This document shows positions 53,673 through 61,104 of a stretch of 64,000 nucleotides of DNA, in pieces. Where the stretch lies: the NCBI GenBank assembly GCA_041395945.1, contig JAWKZN010000001.1:2480001-2544000 (forward strand), read 5' to 3'. The stretch's first letter is position 1; every line of letters starts with the position of its first letter. The position numbers were made by a program, and so were the translations under genes. Source of the stretch: Pseudomonadales bacterium. GTDB lineage: Bacteria > Pseudomonadota > Gammaproteobacteria > Pseudomonadales > Azotimanducaceae. The notes under the pieces were generated by a model, which saw only the letters and a program-made list of their open reading frames with translations, had not been told where the DNA came from and searched no databases.

Positions 53673-55170
53673 ATCCCAGCTCCTTCAGATATAGGTCCAT
53701 CTGTTCTTCTAACGACGCGAGCTCCTTCTTTAGTTCTTCGCGCTGCGCTCGTACCGCCAGAAGGTCGATCTCTTCCTCTTCTTCGAACGTGTCTACATAC
53801 CGTGGGATATTGAGGTTGAAGTCATTTCTCTGTATTTCACCTAGCGAAGCGAGATGTGCATACTTCTCAACATCCGCTCGTGCCTTAAAGGTCTCGACAG
53901 TCTTTGCGATGTTCTCGTTCAAGAGCTGGTTCTGATTCTTGCCGTCCTTGTATTCACGGCTGGCATCGATGAAGAGCACACTCGTATCAGTTTTGTTTTT
54001 CTTGAAGACGAGAATAGCCGCTGGAATACCCGTCCCGTAGAAAAGTTTTTCCGGCAACCCGATTACGGCATCGAGGAGATTCTCCTCAATCAGTTTCTTC
54101 CTGATTTTTCCTTCCGCCGCACCCCGAAAAAGCACGCCGTGCGGCACGACTACACCCATTCGTCCCGTCTTCGGCTTTAGGGTTTCGATCATGTGAAGCA
54201 CAAAGGCGTAGTCGCCCTTTGTCTTAGGAGGAACGCCGCGGCGGAAACGTCCAAACTTGTCGCCTTCGGCTTTTTCGTGACCCCACTTTTCAAGGCTGAA
54301 CGGCGGATTAGCGACGACGATGTCGAACAGCTTAAGGCTGTCTTCGTCGTCCAACAGCTTGGGATTGCGGATCGTGTCGCCCCACTCAATGCGGTGGTTG
54401 TCTTCGCCATGAAGAAACATGTTCATCTTTGCAAGCGCCCACGTGCTGCCAATCGCTTCCTGACCATAGAGTGCGTACTTGCGTGATCCCGCTTTCTGAA
54501 TCTGTCGGCCACATTTCATGAGCAGGGAACCGGAGCCGCACGCCGGGTCGCAGATCTCATCGCCCTCCTGAGGGTCGACCAGCTCCGCGATCAGTTCGGA
54601 CACTTCTGGCGGCGTGTAGAATTCACCGGCTTTCTTGCCGCCGGTAGCGGCAAAGTTCTTGATCAAGAATTCGTATGCGTTGCCGATAATGTCGAGTTTG
54701 CCAATGCGACTGGGCTTCATACTGAGCTGCGGTTTGGCGAAGTCTTCGAGCATGTGGCGCAGAATGTCGTTCTTCTGCGCTTCATCACCAAGGCGGGTGC
54801 TGTTGAAGCTGATGTCCTGGAAGACATCTTGTAGTTTGTGAGCGTTGGCTTCTTCGATCGCGTGCAGAGCTTTGTCGATACGCTCTCCGTTTCCTGGCTC
54901 GTAGCGCTTTTCATAGAGCGCGTAGAAGCTCGCATCTCTAGGGAGCACAAAGCGTTCGTTCTTCAACATCTCTTCGATGAGTTCCGGTTTGTCGCCATAT
55001 TCTTTCTGGTACTCATCGTAGTGGTCCTGCCATACATCGGAGATGTACTTAAGGAAGAGCATTGTGAGGACGTAGTCCTTATAGATACTCGGATCGACGA
55101 CTCCCCGGAAGGTGTCACAGGCTTCCCAGACGGCCTGATTAATGTCTTTCTGGTTCACTGAACTGCTCAT
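53662..55170 (-). CDS. hsdM: Type I DNA methyltransferase subunit HsdM
   Basis: 502 residues. N-terminal helical HsdM_N domain, then the N6-adenine methyltransferase with the SAM motif DPACGSGSLLMK and the catalytic NPPF (VANPPFSLEKW). GGAAAG ribosome site. It modifies the host target site and forms the core of the restriction complex. It lies 25 bp after the half-size HsdS gene. Confidence 0.95.
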   Translation of the reverse strand: MSSSVNQKDINQAVWEACDTFRGVVDPSIYKDYVLTMLFLKYISDVWQDHYDEYQKEYGDKPELIEEMLKNERFVLPRDASFYALYEKRYEPGNGERIDKALHAIEEANAHKLQDVFQDISFNSTRLGDEAQKNDILRHMLEDFAKPQLSMKPSRIGKLDIIGNAYEFLIKNFAATGGKKAGEFYTPPEVSELIAELVDPQEGDEICDPACGSGSLLMKCGRQIQKAGSRKYALYGQEAIGSTWALAKMNMFLHGEDNHRIEWGDTIRNPKLLDDEDSLKLFDIVVANPPFSLEKWGHEKAEGDKFGRFRRGVPPKTKGDYAFVLHMIETLKPKTGRMGVVVPHGVLFRGAAEGKIRKKLIEENLLDAVIGLPEKLFYGTGIPAAILVFKKNKTDTSVLFIDASREYKDGKNQNQLLNENIAKTVETFKARADVEKYAHLASLGEIQRNDFNLNIPRYVDTFEEEEEIDLLAVRAQREELKKELASLEEQMDLYLKELGYGS

Positions 55171-55195
55171 CGGTATCTTTCCTTTCTCTTCGAAC

Positions 55196-55783
55196 CTATT
55201 CGATCAATTCGCTCGCGACCAGCATCAATTGTTGTTCGCGGTTATGAAGTAGTTTTTCTGTTAGCTGTTTCTCACGTCTCACGGCGTCACTGAGTTTCGC
55301 GATCAGGGTCTGACGCTTCACTGAGGGGATAGGAAACGGCATGCCTACAAGAACCGCGCGCCGAATACTCTGCACAAGCGTTCCTTCGGCACTCTGCGCG
55401 AAATACCGCTGGGCCGGGAGCTGGTTGAGATACCAAGCGAGGTAGCTTGGCTGGACGGTCTTAGCGTTGACGCGCAGCAGATAGAACTGCGGTGCGCAGA
55501 TCGCCTTGTCTGGAACTTGATCCAGGTGGACGGCGAAGTTGCGGCTGCCGCGGGCGGCAAAGAGAACGTCGCCAGGGCGCAGCCAGTCAGGCTCTTTCCG
55601 CCCAGTCAGTTTTGTTCGTGGAAGGGCGGCCCAGTCCACACCGGCGTCCGGATCAGCGTTCTTCATCGTAACGACAGCAACGTTGCCCCCTGCGGAATCC
55701 TGGATCGCGCCGCGAAAGGGATAGCCGAGGCGGGTGTCCGCGATCTCTTTGAGGGAAACAACTTTTACTGCATCATCATTCAT
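55196..55783 (-). CDS. Half-size HsdS-like specificity protein
   Basis: 195 residues from ATG 55783; no strong ribosome site is seen. A single target-recognition domain (VSLKEIADTRLGYPFRGAI...WLRPGDVLFAARGSRNFAV...PQFYLLRVN) and one conserved helix (RQTLIAKLSDAVRREKQLTEKLL), about half of a normal HsdS. It is the first gene of the hsd operon, ahead of hsdM. Half-subunits can dimerise to recognise palindromic sites or act as alternative specificity partners; alternatively it acts in regulation. Which applies here is unknown. Confidence 0.8.
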   Translation of the reverse strand: MNDDAVKVVSLKEIADTRLGYPFRGAIQDSAGGNVAVVTMKNADPDAGVDWAALPRTKLTGRKEPDWLRPGDVLFAARGSRNFAVHLDQVPDKAICAPQFYLLRVNAKTVQPSYLAWYLNQLPAQRYFAQSAEGTLVQSIRRAVLVGMPFPIPSVKRQTLIAKLSDAVRREKQLTEKLLHNREQQLMLVASELIE

Positions 55784-55827
55784 GGTGCAGTTATACGCTC
55801 GCGCGCGAACGCATGTCAAATAAAAAA

Positions 55828-55848
55828 TGCATCATTTGTTCTGATGCA
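55828..55848. promoter_or_regulatory. Inverted repeat in the hsd/abiE divergent promoter region
   Basis: TGCATCA, seven bases, TGATGCA: perfect 7-bp arms, 45 bp upstream of the hsd operon start. Probable regulator binding site. Confidence 0.5.
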
Positions 55849-55895
55849 ATTTTGGTTTACGCGAAATTCAGAGTGGATTCCGAAAACACTTGCGT

Positions 55896-55918
55896 AAAGT
55901 ATCATAAATAGATACTTT
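55896..55918. promoter_or_regulatory. Inverted-repeat operator abutting the abiEi start
   Basis: AAAGTATC, seven bases, GATACTTT, ending directly at the GTG start codon (55919). AbiEi antitoxins autorepress by binding inverted repeats in their own promoter, and this is the obvious candidate. The tight placing leaves no room for a ribosome site, so the transcript may be leaderless. Confidence 0.6.
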
Positions 55919-56728
55919 GTGAGAGTGAAATCGGAAACAGGACATTTACTGGCTAGAGAGTATATAGAGCAGCTCGCCTCTGCGGGACGCTATAGCTTCA
56001 CGTCCAAAGAGGCCAAAAAGGCGTTCGGAGCTTCAACGGATGCCGTCAAGCTTGCTCTGGCGAGGCTCAGTCGGCAAGGATTGATCGCAGCACCCGCGCG
56101 TGGCTTCTACGTCATCGTACCTCCTGAGTACCGCTCGGTTGGCTCGTTGCCCGCAGATCAGTTCATCCCGGCTCTCATGGAAGAGAAGGGAATTGCCTAC
56201 TACGCAGGTTTGTTGTCAGCCGCCCAGTATTACGGCGCGGCACATCAGCGCCCCCAAGAGTTTCAGGTGATGGTTTCCAAGAACCGGCGCGACATCCGCT
56301 GCGGCAAAGTTCGCGTGAAATTCGTTGCGCGTAAAAATATGGCCCGGGTGCCGGTGCGCAAATTCAATACGCAGCGAGGACAGATCAACGTATCAACGCC
56401 GGAGGCCACAGCCATCGACCTGGCCGGTTACCCGCAACACGTGGGCGGACTCGACCAGGTGGCCACAATCCTTTCCGAACTGGCCGAAGAAATCGACGCG
56501 GCCTTGCTACCAGCGGCGGCGCAAACAGCTCCTCTACCGTGGGCACAGCGGCTTGGTTATCTGCTTGAGCTCGCTGAGGCTGAGCATGTTGTAGGGCCGC
56601 TGCGCGAATACATAGCGAAAGAAGCACGCGACTACACACCGCTTGCTCCGTCCGCGCGGGATGAAGACGGACCTCGCGCATCAGCGTGGAAAATCGTCGT
56701 AAATACAGAGGTGGAGCCGGACATTTGA
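55919..56728 (+). CDS. abiEi: AbiEi-like type IV antitoxin/transcriptional regulator
   Basis: 269 residues. An N-terminal winged helix (REYIEQLASAGRYSFTSKEAKKAFGASTDAVKLALARLSRQGLI) is followed by the AbiEi C-terminal domain (GIAYYAGLLSAAQYYGAAHQRPQEFQVMV; STPEATAIDLAGYP). It represses the operon and counteracts AbiEii. It starts with GTG directly after the inverted repeat. The stop is overlapped by the toxin start (TTGA). Confidence 0.9.
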   Translation: MRVKSETGHLLAREYIEQLASAGRYSFTSKEAKKAFGASTDAVKLALARLSRQGLIAAPARGFYVIVPPEYRSVGSLPADQFIPALMEEKGIAYYAGLLSAAQYYGAAHQRPQEFQVMVSKNRRDIRCGKVRVKFVARKNMARVPVRKFNTQRGQINVSTPEATAIDLAGYPQHVGGLDQVATILSELAEEIDAALLPAAAQTAPLPWAQRLGYLLELAEAEHVVGPLREYIAKEARDYTPLAPSARDEDGPRASAWKIVVNTEVEPDI

Positions 56729-57519
56729 TCCCACGCGACTACATCACAGAATGGCGTACCGAAGCGCCGTGGGTTGAAGATGCCCAGGTTGAACAGGACC
56801 TCGTCATCAGCAGAGCCCTCGTGGACATCTTTTCAGACCCGCTACTCCAGAGCTCGCTTGCGTTCCGTGGCGGAACGGCACTCTATAAGCTCTACCTGAC
56901 ACCAGCCGCTCGGTATTCGGAAGACATCGACCTGGTACAGGTAGAGGCTGAAGCGGCAGGACCGGTACTGGATAAGCTGCACGAGCTCCTGGACCCGTGG
57001 CTTGGCGCGCCGCGATACAAACAGGGCCACGGTATGGTCACGCTGAACTATCGCTTTGACTCAGAAGATACGCCGCCGGCGAGATTGCGCCTAAAAGTCG
57101 AGATCAACACGCGTGAGCACTTCGCAGTAAATGGATTCCAAGAGCTGCCCTTCACGGTCACATCACGCTGGTTCAATGGCTCGTGCAACATTAATACCTA
57201 CGTTCTCAACGAATTGCTCGGGACAAAACTCCGCGCGCTCTACCAAAGGCGTAAAGGGCGGGACCTGTTCGATCTTGGAATTGCACTTGAACACGATGAT
57301 GTCGACCCCGATAAGATCGTTGAAACCTTCCACGCATACATGAAGCATGAAGGGCATGAAGTCCGGCGCAAGGATTTCCAAGAGAATCTTGAAAAGAAGA
57401 TGGGCAACAAGAACTTCCGGGCAGATATCGGGCCGCTACTCGCATCGGGCGTAGAGTGTGATTTTGACGAGATGGCTGAGCACGTTAGCGAGTCGCTTGT
57501 GTCCCGGCTATCGGAATAA
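56725..57519 (+). CDS. abiEii: AbiEii-like nucleotidyltransferase toxin
   Basis: 264 residues. The TTG at 56725 gives the usual N-terminus (IPRDYITEWRTEAPW), so it is preferred to a GTG at 56686. Motifs: FRGGTALYKLYL and SEDIDLVQVE (GG...D-x-D), LRLKVEINTRE and LLGTKLRALYQRRKGRDLFDLG. AbiEii enzymes are NTP transferases that stop growth on phage infection. All nucleotidyltransferase residues I can judge are present, so unlike the pair at 19.7 kb this one looks intact. Confidence 0.92.
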   Translation: MIPRDYITEWRTEAPWVEDAQVEQDLVISRALVDIFSDPLLQSSLAFRGGTALYKLYLTPAARYSEDIDLVQVEAEAAGPVLDKLHELLDPWLGAPRYKQGHGMVTLNYRFDSEDTPPARLRLKVEINTREHFAVNGFQELPFTVTSRWFNGSCNINTYVLNELLGTKLRALYQRRKGRDLFDLGIALEHDDVDPDKIVETFHAYMKHEGHEVRRKDFQENLEKKMGNKNFRADIGPLLASGVECDFDEMAEHVSESLVSRLSE

Positions 57520-57525
57520 CAGAAA

Positions 57526-58035
57526 GTGGCGGACGAGGCACCGACATATGAAGAGCTGGCGGAGGCTATCGCACATTGCGTGTACGAGGAACGTTACCTT
57601 GAAGAGGGTAAGTATCTTCCTAGCGGAGAACTTGGGGCGGAGCGAAACGTAAACAACATGGCCACAACGGGGCTGGAGATCCCGACGCGTGTTCTGAACT
57701 CTCTGGGGATACTCAAACCGCTGGATGATCGGCAGATCAGAAACGATTTCACATGCGGGCCGGACGAGTTCGCGCGGGTAATCAAAGCGAACCAAGCGAA
57801 CGCTGTGAGTTACGACGGGTTGGTAATCGCTGCCATATGCTTGCTGGACTACCATCCGGACGTAGGGCCTCTGTATGAACTGCTTAGCCGGTTGGGTGTT
57901 GTCGAGCCCGATACCGATCCTCCTTACGATAAGGGCGAGCGCTGGCCCAGCGGGATATCGACCATTCGGTGGACGGATGAAGAAAAGCGCTACTGGTCCA
58001 TATTTGACGACTGGAAAGGACCTATCCGCTACTGA
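57526..58035 (+). CDS. Third gene of the AbiE operon, unknown function
   Basis: 169 residues from GTG 57526, 6 bp after abiEii; no strong ribosome site. Acidic, with helical N- and C-terminal parts and Trp-rich end (STIRWTDEEKRYWSIFDDWKG). Not recognised. Classical abiE loci have two genes, so this may be an added partner or an independent cargo gene. Confidence 0.5.
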   Translation: MADEAPTYEELAEAIAHCVYEERYLEEGKYLPSGELGAERNVNNMATTGLEIPTRVLNSLGILKPLDDRQIRNDFTCGPDEFARVIKANQANAVSYDGLVIAAICLLDYHPDVGPLYELLSRLGVVEPDTDPPYDKGERWPSGISTIRWTDEEKRYWSIFDDWKGPIRY

Positions 58036-58116
58036 TCGTTACATCGCACGGCGACCCCTTGATGGCGGCTCAAGGTGTCATGCGGGCCGGAAATTGTGCC
58101 TTATGGAAAGAGTGTT

Positions 58117-58138
58117 CTCGCCACAAATTTGCCACATG
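58117..58138 (+). repeat. Arm-like direct repeat, copy 1
   Basis: CTCGCCACAAATTTGCCACATG, matching copy 2 (58349-58370) at 21 of 22 bases. They lie on opposite sides of the tRNA-like core at 58265 and next to the integrase gene, so they are probable integrase arm sites. Confidence 0.6.
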
Positions 58139-58205
58139 GCTAAAAGTGTCAGTTCAGAGAATGGCGGTTTTCTGCGGTTTACAGCGGACACCATTTTTGT
58201 GGCAA

Positions 58206-58231
58206 AAACGGCCCTCCAGGGCCGTTTCTTT
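58206..58231 (+). terminator. Rho-independent terminator
   Basis: 10-bp perfect stem AAACGGCCCT / AGGGCCGTTT with a 2-nt loop followed by CTTTCC. It is downstream of the three-gene abiE operon on the plus strand. Confidence 0.6.
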
Positions 58232-58264
58232 CCGTATTCTGCTGCTAAGTGATTGTTTTTAAAG

Positions 58265-58307
58265 TGGTGGGCGCGGTAGGGATTGAACCTACGACCCCTT
58301 GCGTGTC
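58265..58307 (-). repeat. att core 2: 3' part of a tRNA (probably tRNA-Val, GAC)
   Basis: Minus strand reads GACACGCAAGGGGTC, a T arm GTAGGTTCAATCCCTAC, acceptor strand GCGCCCA and CCA. D arm and 5' acceptor strand are absent. The anticodon-loop context fits GAC (Val), but position 33 is not T, so the amino-acid assignment is tentative. No second copy was found in the window. It lies 31 bp beyond the 3' end of the integrase gene at 58339. Confidence 0.65.
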
Positions 58308-58338
58308 GAGCAACTCAAAACCCTAGAGTTTCTGCGGG

Positions 58339-59550
58339 TTACAGAGGGCTCGCCACAGATTTGCCACATGAATTTTCCTCTATAAAACTCAAAACACTAT
58401 TTCGCTCTTCTTTCGCACTTTCGGCGCGCTCGATGAGATGGCCATACGTATTCAGAGTCGTTTGAATATTCCGATGCCCCATGAGCGTCTGGATTCTTTT
58501 TAGATTTACCTTCTGATCAATCAACATGGACGCGTAGAAGTGACGAAGGTCATACGGGCGATACATCGGTCGCTCGATGTTCTTGCCTTGTCGATTCACT
58601 ACTTCCATGAGACCGGCTTCCTCGCAAGCGCGATTAAAGGCGCGACGCCGCCAATTTCGAACCGTTTGCCATCTACCATTAGACGTCGGGAAAACCAAAT
58701 CATGTCGATTGTCGATCGTGTGGTTCTGGGCATAGTGATCGAGCATATCCAGCGTTGTGTCGTTCAGATCAATGAAGCGTCGCCCGGCGCGTGTCTTTGT
58801 GACGGTGATTTCCGTACCGCCGCCATCGAGCGCGCGATCGATCTGAACGCCGCGATCCGTGATCGCTGAGCGCGCAACAACGATGTGCTCCTGGGGACGC
58901 ATCCCTGAATCGACCGCAAGGTAGAGCATCGGCCGGTATTTTTCCCAAGTGCGTTGGACCTGGGCGTTACGCAAATTGGCCAGCTTGTCGGCAGCACCGA
59001 GCAGGGCATGGATTTCCTTCTCGGTCGGGATACTGATCGGTTCGTCATAGCGCGAACTCGAAGCCACTGTGACCCCAGACGCGAAGTCCTTTGAGATGAC
59101 GCCACGGCTCATAAGTTCGAGCACCATGGAGTGAAACGAGGATAGAACCTTGTGCGCGACATCACGGCTATGGTTCTGTAGAAGCCAGGAGCGAAACTCG
59201 ATGATGTCTGGCTTGGTCAGCTCGGTTAGTTCTTTCGTCCAGGGATAGTTCGTAACGATGTCTGCGCGATAGCGATAGTTTTTGAGCGTGTAGTGCGTAA
59301 CCGGGTCTCGGCCATCACGCCCTTCTTTTTCGCAGATATCTAGCCATTTTTGAATTCCTTGAGGAACTGTCCGGACATCCGGGTCCGCCGACACAGTCCC
59401 AACCCGCGCACTGGCATCCTCTCGAAATGCGATTGCTTCTTTATACGTGCGAAATGTTCTGTAGCTGTGTCCGCTCTTTGCGGCCGCGTCTGGGTAGCGA
59501 ACCTGATAGGTCGTACCCTTCTTTCCAACTCTCTTCCTGATATCCGACAT
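58339..59550 (-). CDS. Tyrosine recombinase/integrase (second integration module)
   Basis: 403 residues from ATG 59550. An N-terminal SAM-like core-binding domain (about 55-175) is followed by the catalytic domain: LAVDSGMRPQEHIVVA (Arg), PYDLRHFYASMLI (H-like L-R-H box), LMGHRNIQTTLNTYGHL (GH and the Tyr nucleophile). The C-terminus (SCGKSVASPL) is encoded by one of the arm-like repeats. The operon upstream encodes excisionase-like small proteins. It is adjacent to att core 2. Confidence 0.9.
   Translation of the reverse strand: MSDIRKRVGKKGTTYQVRYPDAAAKSGHSYRTFRTYKEAIAFREDASARVGTVSADPDVRTVPQGIQKWLDICEKEGRDGRDPVTHYTLKNYRYRADIVTNYPWTKELTELTKPDIIEFRSWLLQNHSRDVAHKVLSSFHSMVLELMSRGVISKDFASGVTVASSSRYDEPISIPTEKEIHALLGAADKLANLRNAQVQRTWEKYRPMLYLAVDSGMRPQEHIVVARSAITDRGVQIDRALDGGGTEITVTKTRAGRRFIDLNDTTLDMLDHYAQNHTIDNRHDLVFPTSNGRWQTVRNWRRRAFNRACEEAGLMEVVNRQGKNIERPMYRPYDLRHFYASMLIDQKVNLKRIQTLMGHRNIQTTLNTYGHLIERAESAKEERNSVLSFIEENSCGKSVASPL
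58349..58370 (+). repeat. Arm-like direct repeat, copy 2
   Basis: CTCGCCACAGATTTGCCACATG; partner of 58117-58138. It overlaps the 3' end of the integrase gene. A second repeated motif, TTTCTGCGGGTTACAGAGG, lies beside it (58329-58347) and recurs at 60358-60376, with a variant at 58168-58186. Confidence 0.6.
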
Positions 59551-59553
59551 ACT

Positions 59554-59567
59554 GTTGCTATAGCAAC
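59554..59567. promoter_or_regulatory. Perfect palindrome at the integrase start
   Basis: GTTGCTATAGCAAC, 14 bp, lying 3-17 bases before the integrase start codon and covering its ribosome-site region. It could be an operator or an RNA hairpin that hides the ribosome site. Confidence 0.5.
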
Positions 59568-59619
59568 CTTTCTCCCGCAGCTTCAAGGAAAAAACGAATC
59601 GCGCGTAAAGACTCCACAG

Positions 59620-59856
59620 TTACTCACCACGCCAGTTCCGTTCCGCTTCAACCTGACAGTTGTTGTAGATACGCATCAACGTGTGTTTCTCAATCTTGAG
59701 TTTCTTGTCGATGGGATCGACGAAGAACGGCAGCTTGCGCTGACCCATCGCATCTTTTTCTGCCGCACGTTTCATCTGTCTTTCGTTGAGATCGATTCCG
59801 ATTTCAGCGAGCACCTCTCGTGCCTGATTTAGATCAATGAAGAATGGTTTGCTCAT
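59620..59856 (-). CDS. Excisionase-like small protein (78 aa)
   Basis: 78 residues (FIDLNQAREVLAEIGIDLNERQMKRAAEKDAMGQRKLPFFVDPIDKKLKIEKHTLMRIY) with a short helix-turn-helix followed by a wing-like segment, as in Xis/AlpA-type factors. It directly precedes the integrase gene in the same operon. The start overlaps the stop of a 51-aa gene (ATGA). Excisionase role inferred from context and size. Confidence 0.55.
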   Translation of the reverse strand: MSKPFFIDLNQAREVLAEIGIDLNERQMKRAAEKDAMGQRKLPFFVDPIDKKLKIEKHTLMRIYNNCQVEAERNWRGE

Positions 59857-60008
59857 CGGACTTCCTTCCGAGGGCCGGAATCCTTTTGGTAGTTCACGGC
59901 AGGTACCGAGCCGGTCTTGGAATCCGAAGCGGTGCTCTTGGCGCTCTCGCCTTCTGACATTACGACATTGAAATATTTCGGTAGCGTCATCGTATGATTG
60001 CTTTTCAC
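59853..60008 (-). CDS. 51-aa small protein in the excision operon
   Basis: GTG start at 60008 with AAAGGAG at good spacing; 51 residues (VKSNHTMTLPKYFNVVMSEGESAK...), hydrophilic and Ser-rich. Its TGA overlaps the ATG of the excisionase-like gene (ATGA), which supports a real, coupled gene. Function unknown. Confidence 0.55.
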   Translation of the reverse strand: MKSNHTMTLPKYFNVVMSEGESAKSTASDSKTGSVPAVNYQKDSGPRKEVR

Positions 60009-60023
60009 GTGTTTCTCCTTTCT

Positions 60024-60266
60024 CTAGTGCGGATCGAACTCATCGGCGGCACTACGGTACGGACCTTCAGAGCGGATGTTTTCCACTTTGTAGCCGGCAC
60101 GATCGCGCGGGACGACATCGTCGCCAAAGCCATTGGTCGGATTTATGTAGAGGGTCGCGCCGCGTGAAAAACGCACCGCATAGTCATCCTCGATTTCGTG
60201 GAGCTTCTCGAATAGCGCCTGGCGGACTTCCGCAATCGTCATCTCTCCTTTGAGCTTAATTTCCAT
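60024..60266 (-). CDS. Small hypothetical protein (80 aa), first gene of the excision operon
   Basis: 80 residues (MEIKLKGEMTIAEVRQALFEKLHEIEDDYAVRFSRGATLYINPTNGFGDDVVP...). A compact alpha/beta domain, not recognised with certainty. It is followed after 15 bp by the 51-aa gene. A 16-bp palindrome lies about 50 bp upstream. Confidence 0.55.
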   Translation of the reverse strand: MEIKLKGEMTIAEVRQALFEKLHEIEDDYAVRFSRGATLYINPTNGFGDDVVPRDRAGYKVENIRSEGPYRSAADEFDPH

Positions 60267-60314
60267 TTTTCGTAATCAACCTGAGGTTGGCCTCCTGTTT
60301 CCAGAATACATACC

Positions 60315-60330
60315 AAAGCCTTAAGGCTTT
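60315..60330. promoter_or_regulatory. 16-bp palindrome upstream of the excision operon
   Basis: AAAGCCTTAAGGCTTT, perfect. It lies 49 bp before the first gene of the minus-strand excision operon and is a candidate operator. Confidence 0.5.
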
Positions 60331-60498
60331 CCTAACAGGGTTAGCCGAAAGGCGCAGTTTTCTGCGGGTTACAGAGGATTTGTCAGGTGTGCGAAAGGCT
60401 TAGGAGCACACCCGCTAGATGCACTTTTTTTCAGCGGCGTCACGGGCGCTGTCTGCCGCTCTCCGGTCGTCTCTGCCTTGATCCGTATCAGACCACCG

Positions 60499-60562
60499 GA
60501 CCATCAGGGGACCTTTCCTATTCGATGATGATGGGAACGGGGCCGAAAAGGCCCTGATGGTC
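60499..60562 (+). promoter_or_regulatory. Structured 5' leader of the 61-aa gene
   Basis: Perfect 11-bp arms GACCATCAGGG (60499-60509) and CCCTGATGGTC (60552-60562) enclose about 42 nt, with an inner GGCC-GAAAA-GGCC hairpin. It ends 33 bp before the start codon. It may be an RNA regulatory leader or a protein-binding site. Confidence 0.45.
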
Positions 60563-60595
60563 GGGGCCTTCACAACCAAGTGAAGGAGACCGGAG

Positions 60596-60781
60596 ATGGA
60601 CAGGATCATCACACCGTCCGCACTGGACAAACTCACCAGCGGTGAGCTCTCAACCTTGTTTCGCGACCTCACCCTCGATGCACAAGCGCATGAATTAGGC
60701 TCGTCCGAGCGTCAGCAGGCTTTGGCATCACTGGAAAATGTCAGACGGGCAATTGCACAGCGGCATCGCTTCAAACGCTAA
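60596..60781 (+). CDS. Small helical protein (61 aa)
   Basis: 61 residues with a strong GAAGGAGA ribosome site. Helical and charged (SALDKLTSGELSTLFRDLTLDAQAHELGSSERQQALASLENVRRAIAQRH). Not recognised; possibly regulatory. Followed by a terminator, so it is a single-gene transcript. Confidence 0.55.
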   Translation: MDRIITPSALDKLTSGELSTLFRDLTLDAQAHELGSSERQQALASLENVRRAIAQRHRFKR

Positions 60782-60795
60782 CCGTTTTAAAAGCT

Positions 60796-60828
60796 AGGCC
60801 GGTTTTCATCTCGAATTCCGGCCTTTCT
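60796..60828 (+). terminator. Rho-independent terminator
   Basis: AGGCCGG and CCGGCCT arms around a 15-nt loop, followed by TTTCT. Located 15 bp after the 61-aa gene. Confidence 0.6.
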
Positions 60829-60921
60829 CGTTCCTACGAGGACACTGCGAGGAGGTGCGCGGCAGAGTCGGACAAGAATTGATGATGAATCATTGCAAGG
60901 CAGGCGGAATCCTGCAGACTC

Positions 60922-61104
60922 ATGTTTTTGGACCGCGAAGAAGTTGCACAACTCACAGGCTATCGCCAGCGCGCGAAACAGATCGAAGCGCTGGCGCTGA
61001 TGCGTGTGCGATTCCATGTACCGCCAGACGGGTGGCCGCGGGTCGTAAAGGAGGAGCTCACTCATGGGGCGAAAACGGAAGAACCAGACTTCTCTTCCCT
61101 CTAG
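60922..61104 (+). CDS. DUF4224 protein
   Basis: 60 residues (FLDREEVAQLTGYRQRAKQIEALALMRVRFHVPPDGWPRVVKEEL). This matches DUF4224, a short DNA-binding-like family usually encoded directly before phage-type integrases. It overlaps the integrase start by 41 bp. Probably an accessory or regulator of the integrase. Confidence 0.82.
   Translation: MFLDREEVAQLTGYRQRAKQIEALALMRVRFHVPPDGWPRVVKEELTHGAKTEEPDFSSL

Noticed and set aside
58265..58307. Functional tRNA-Val
   Set aside because: Only the 3' part is present.
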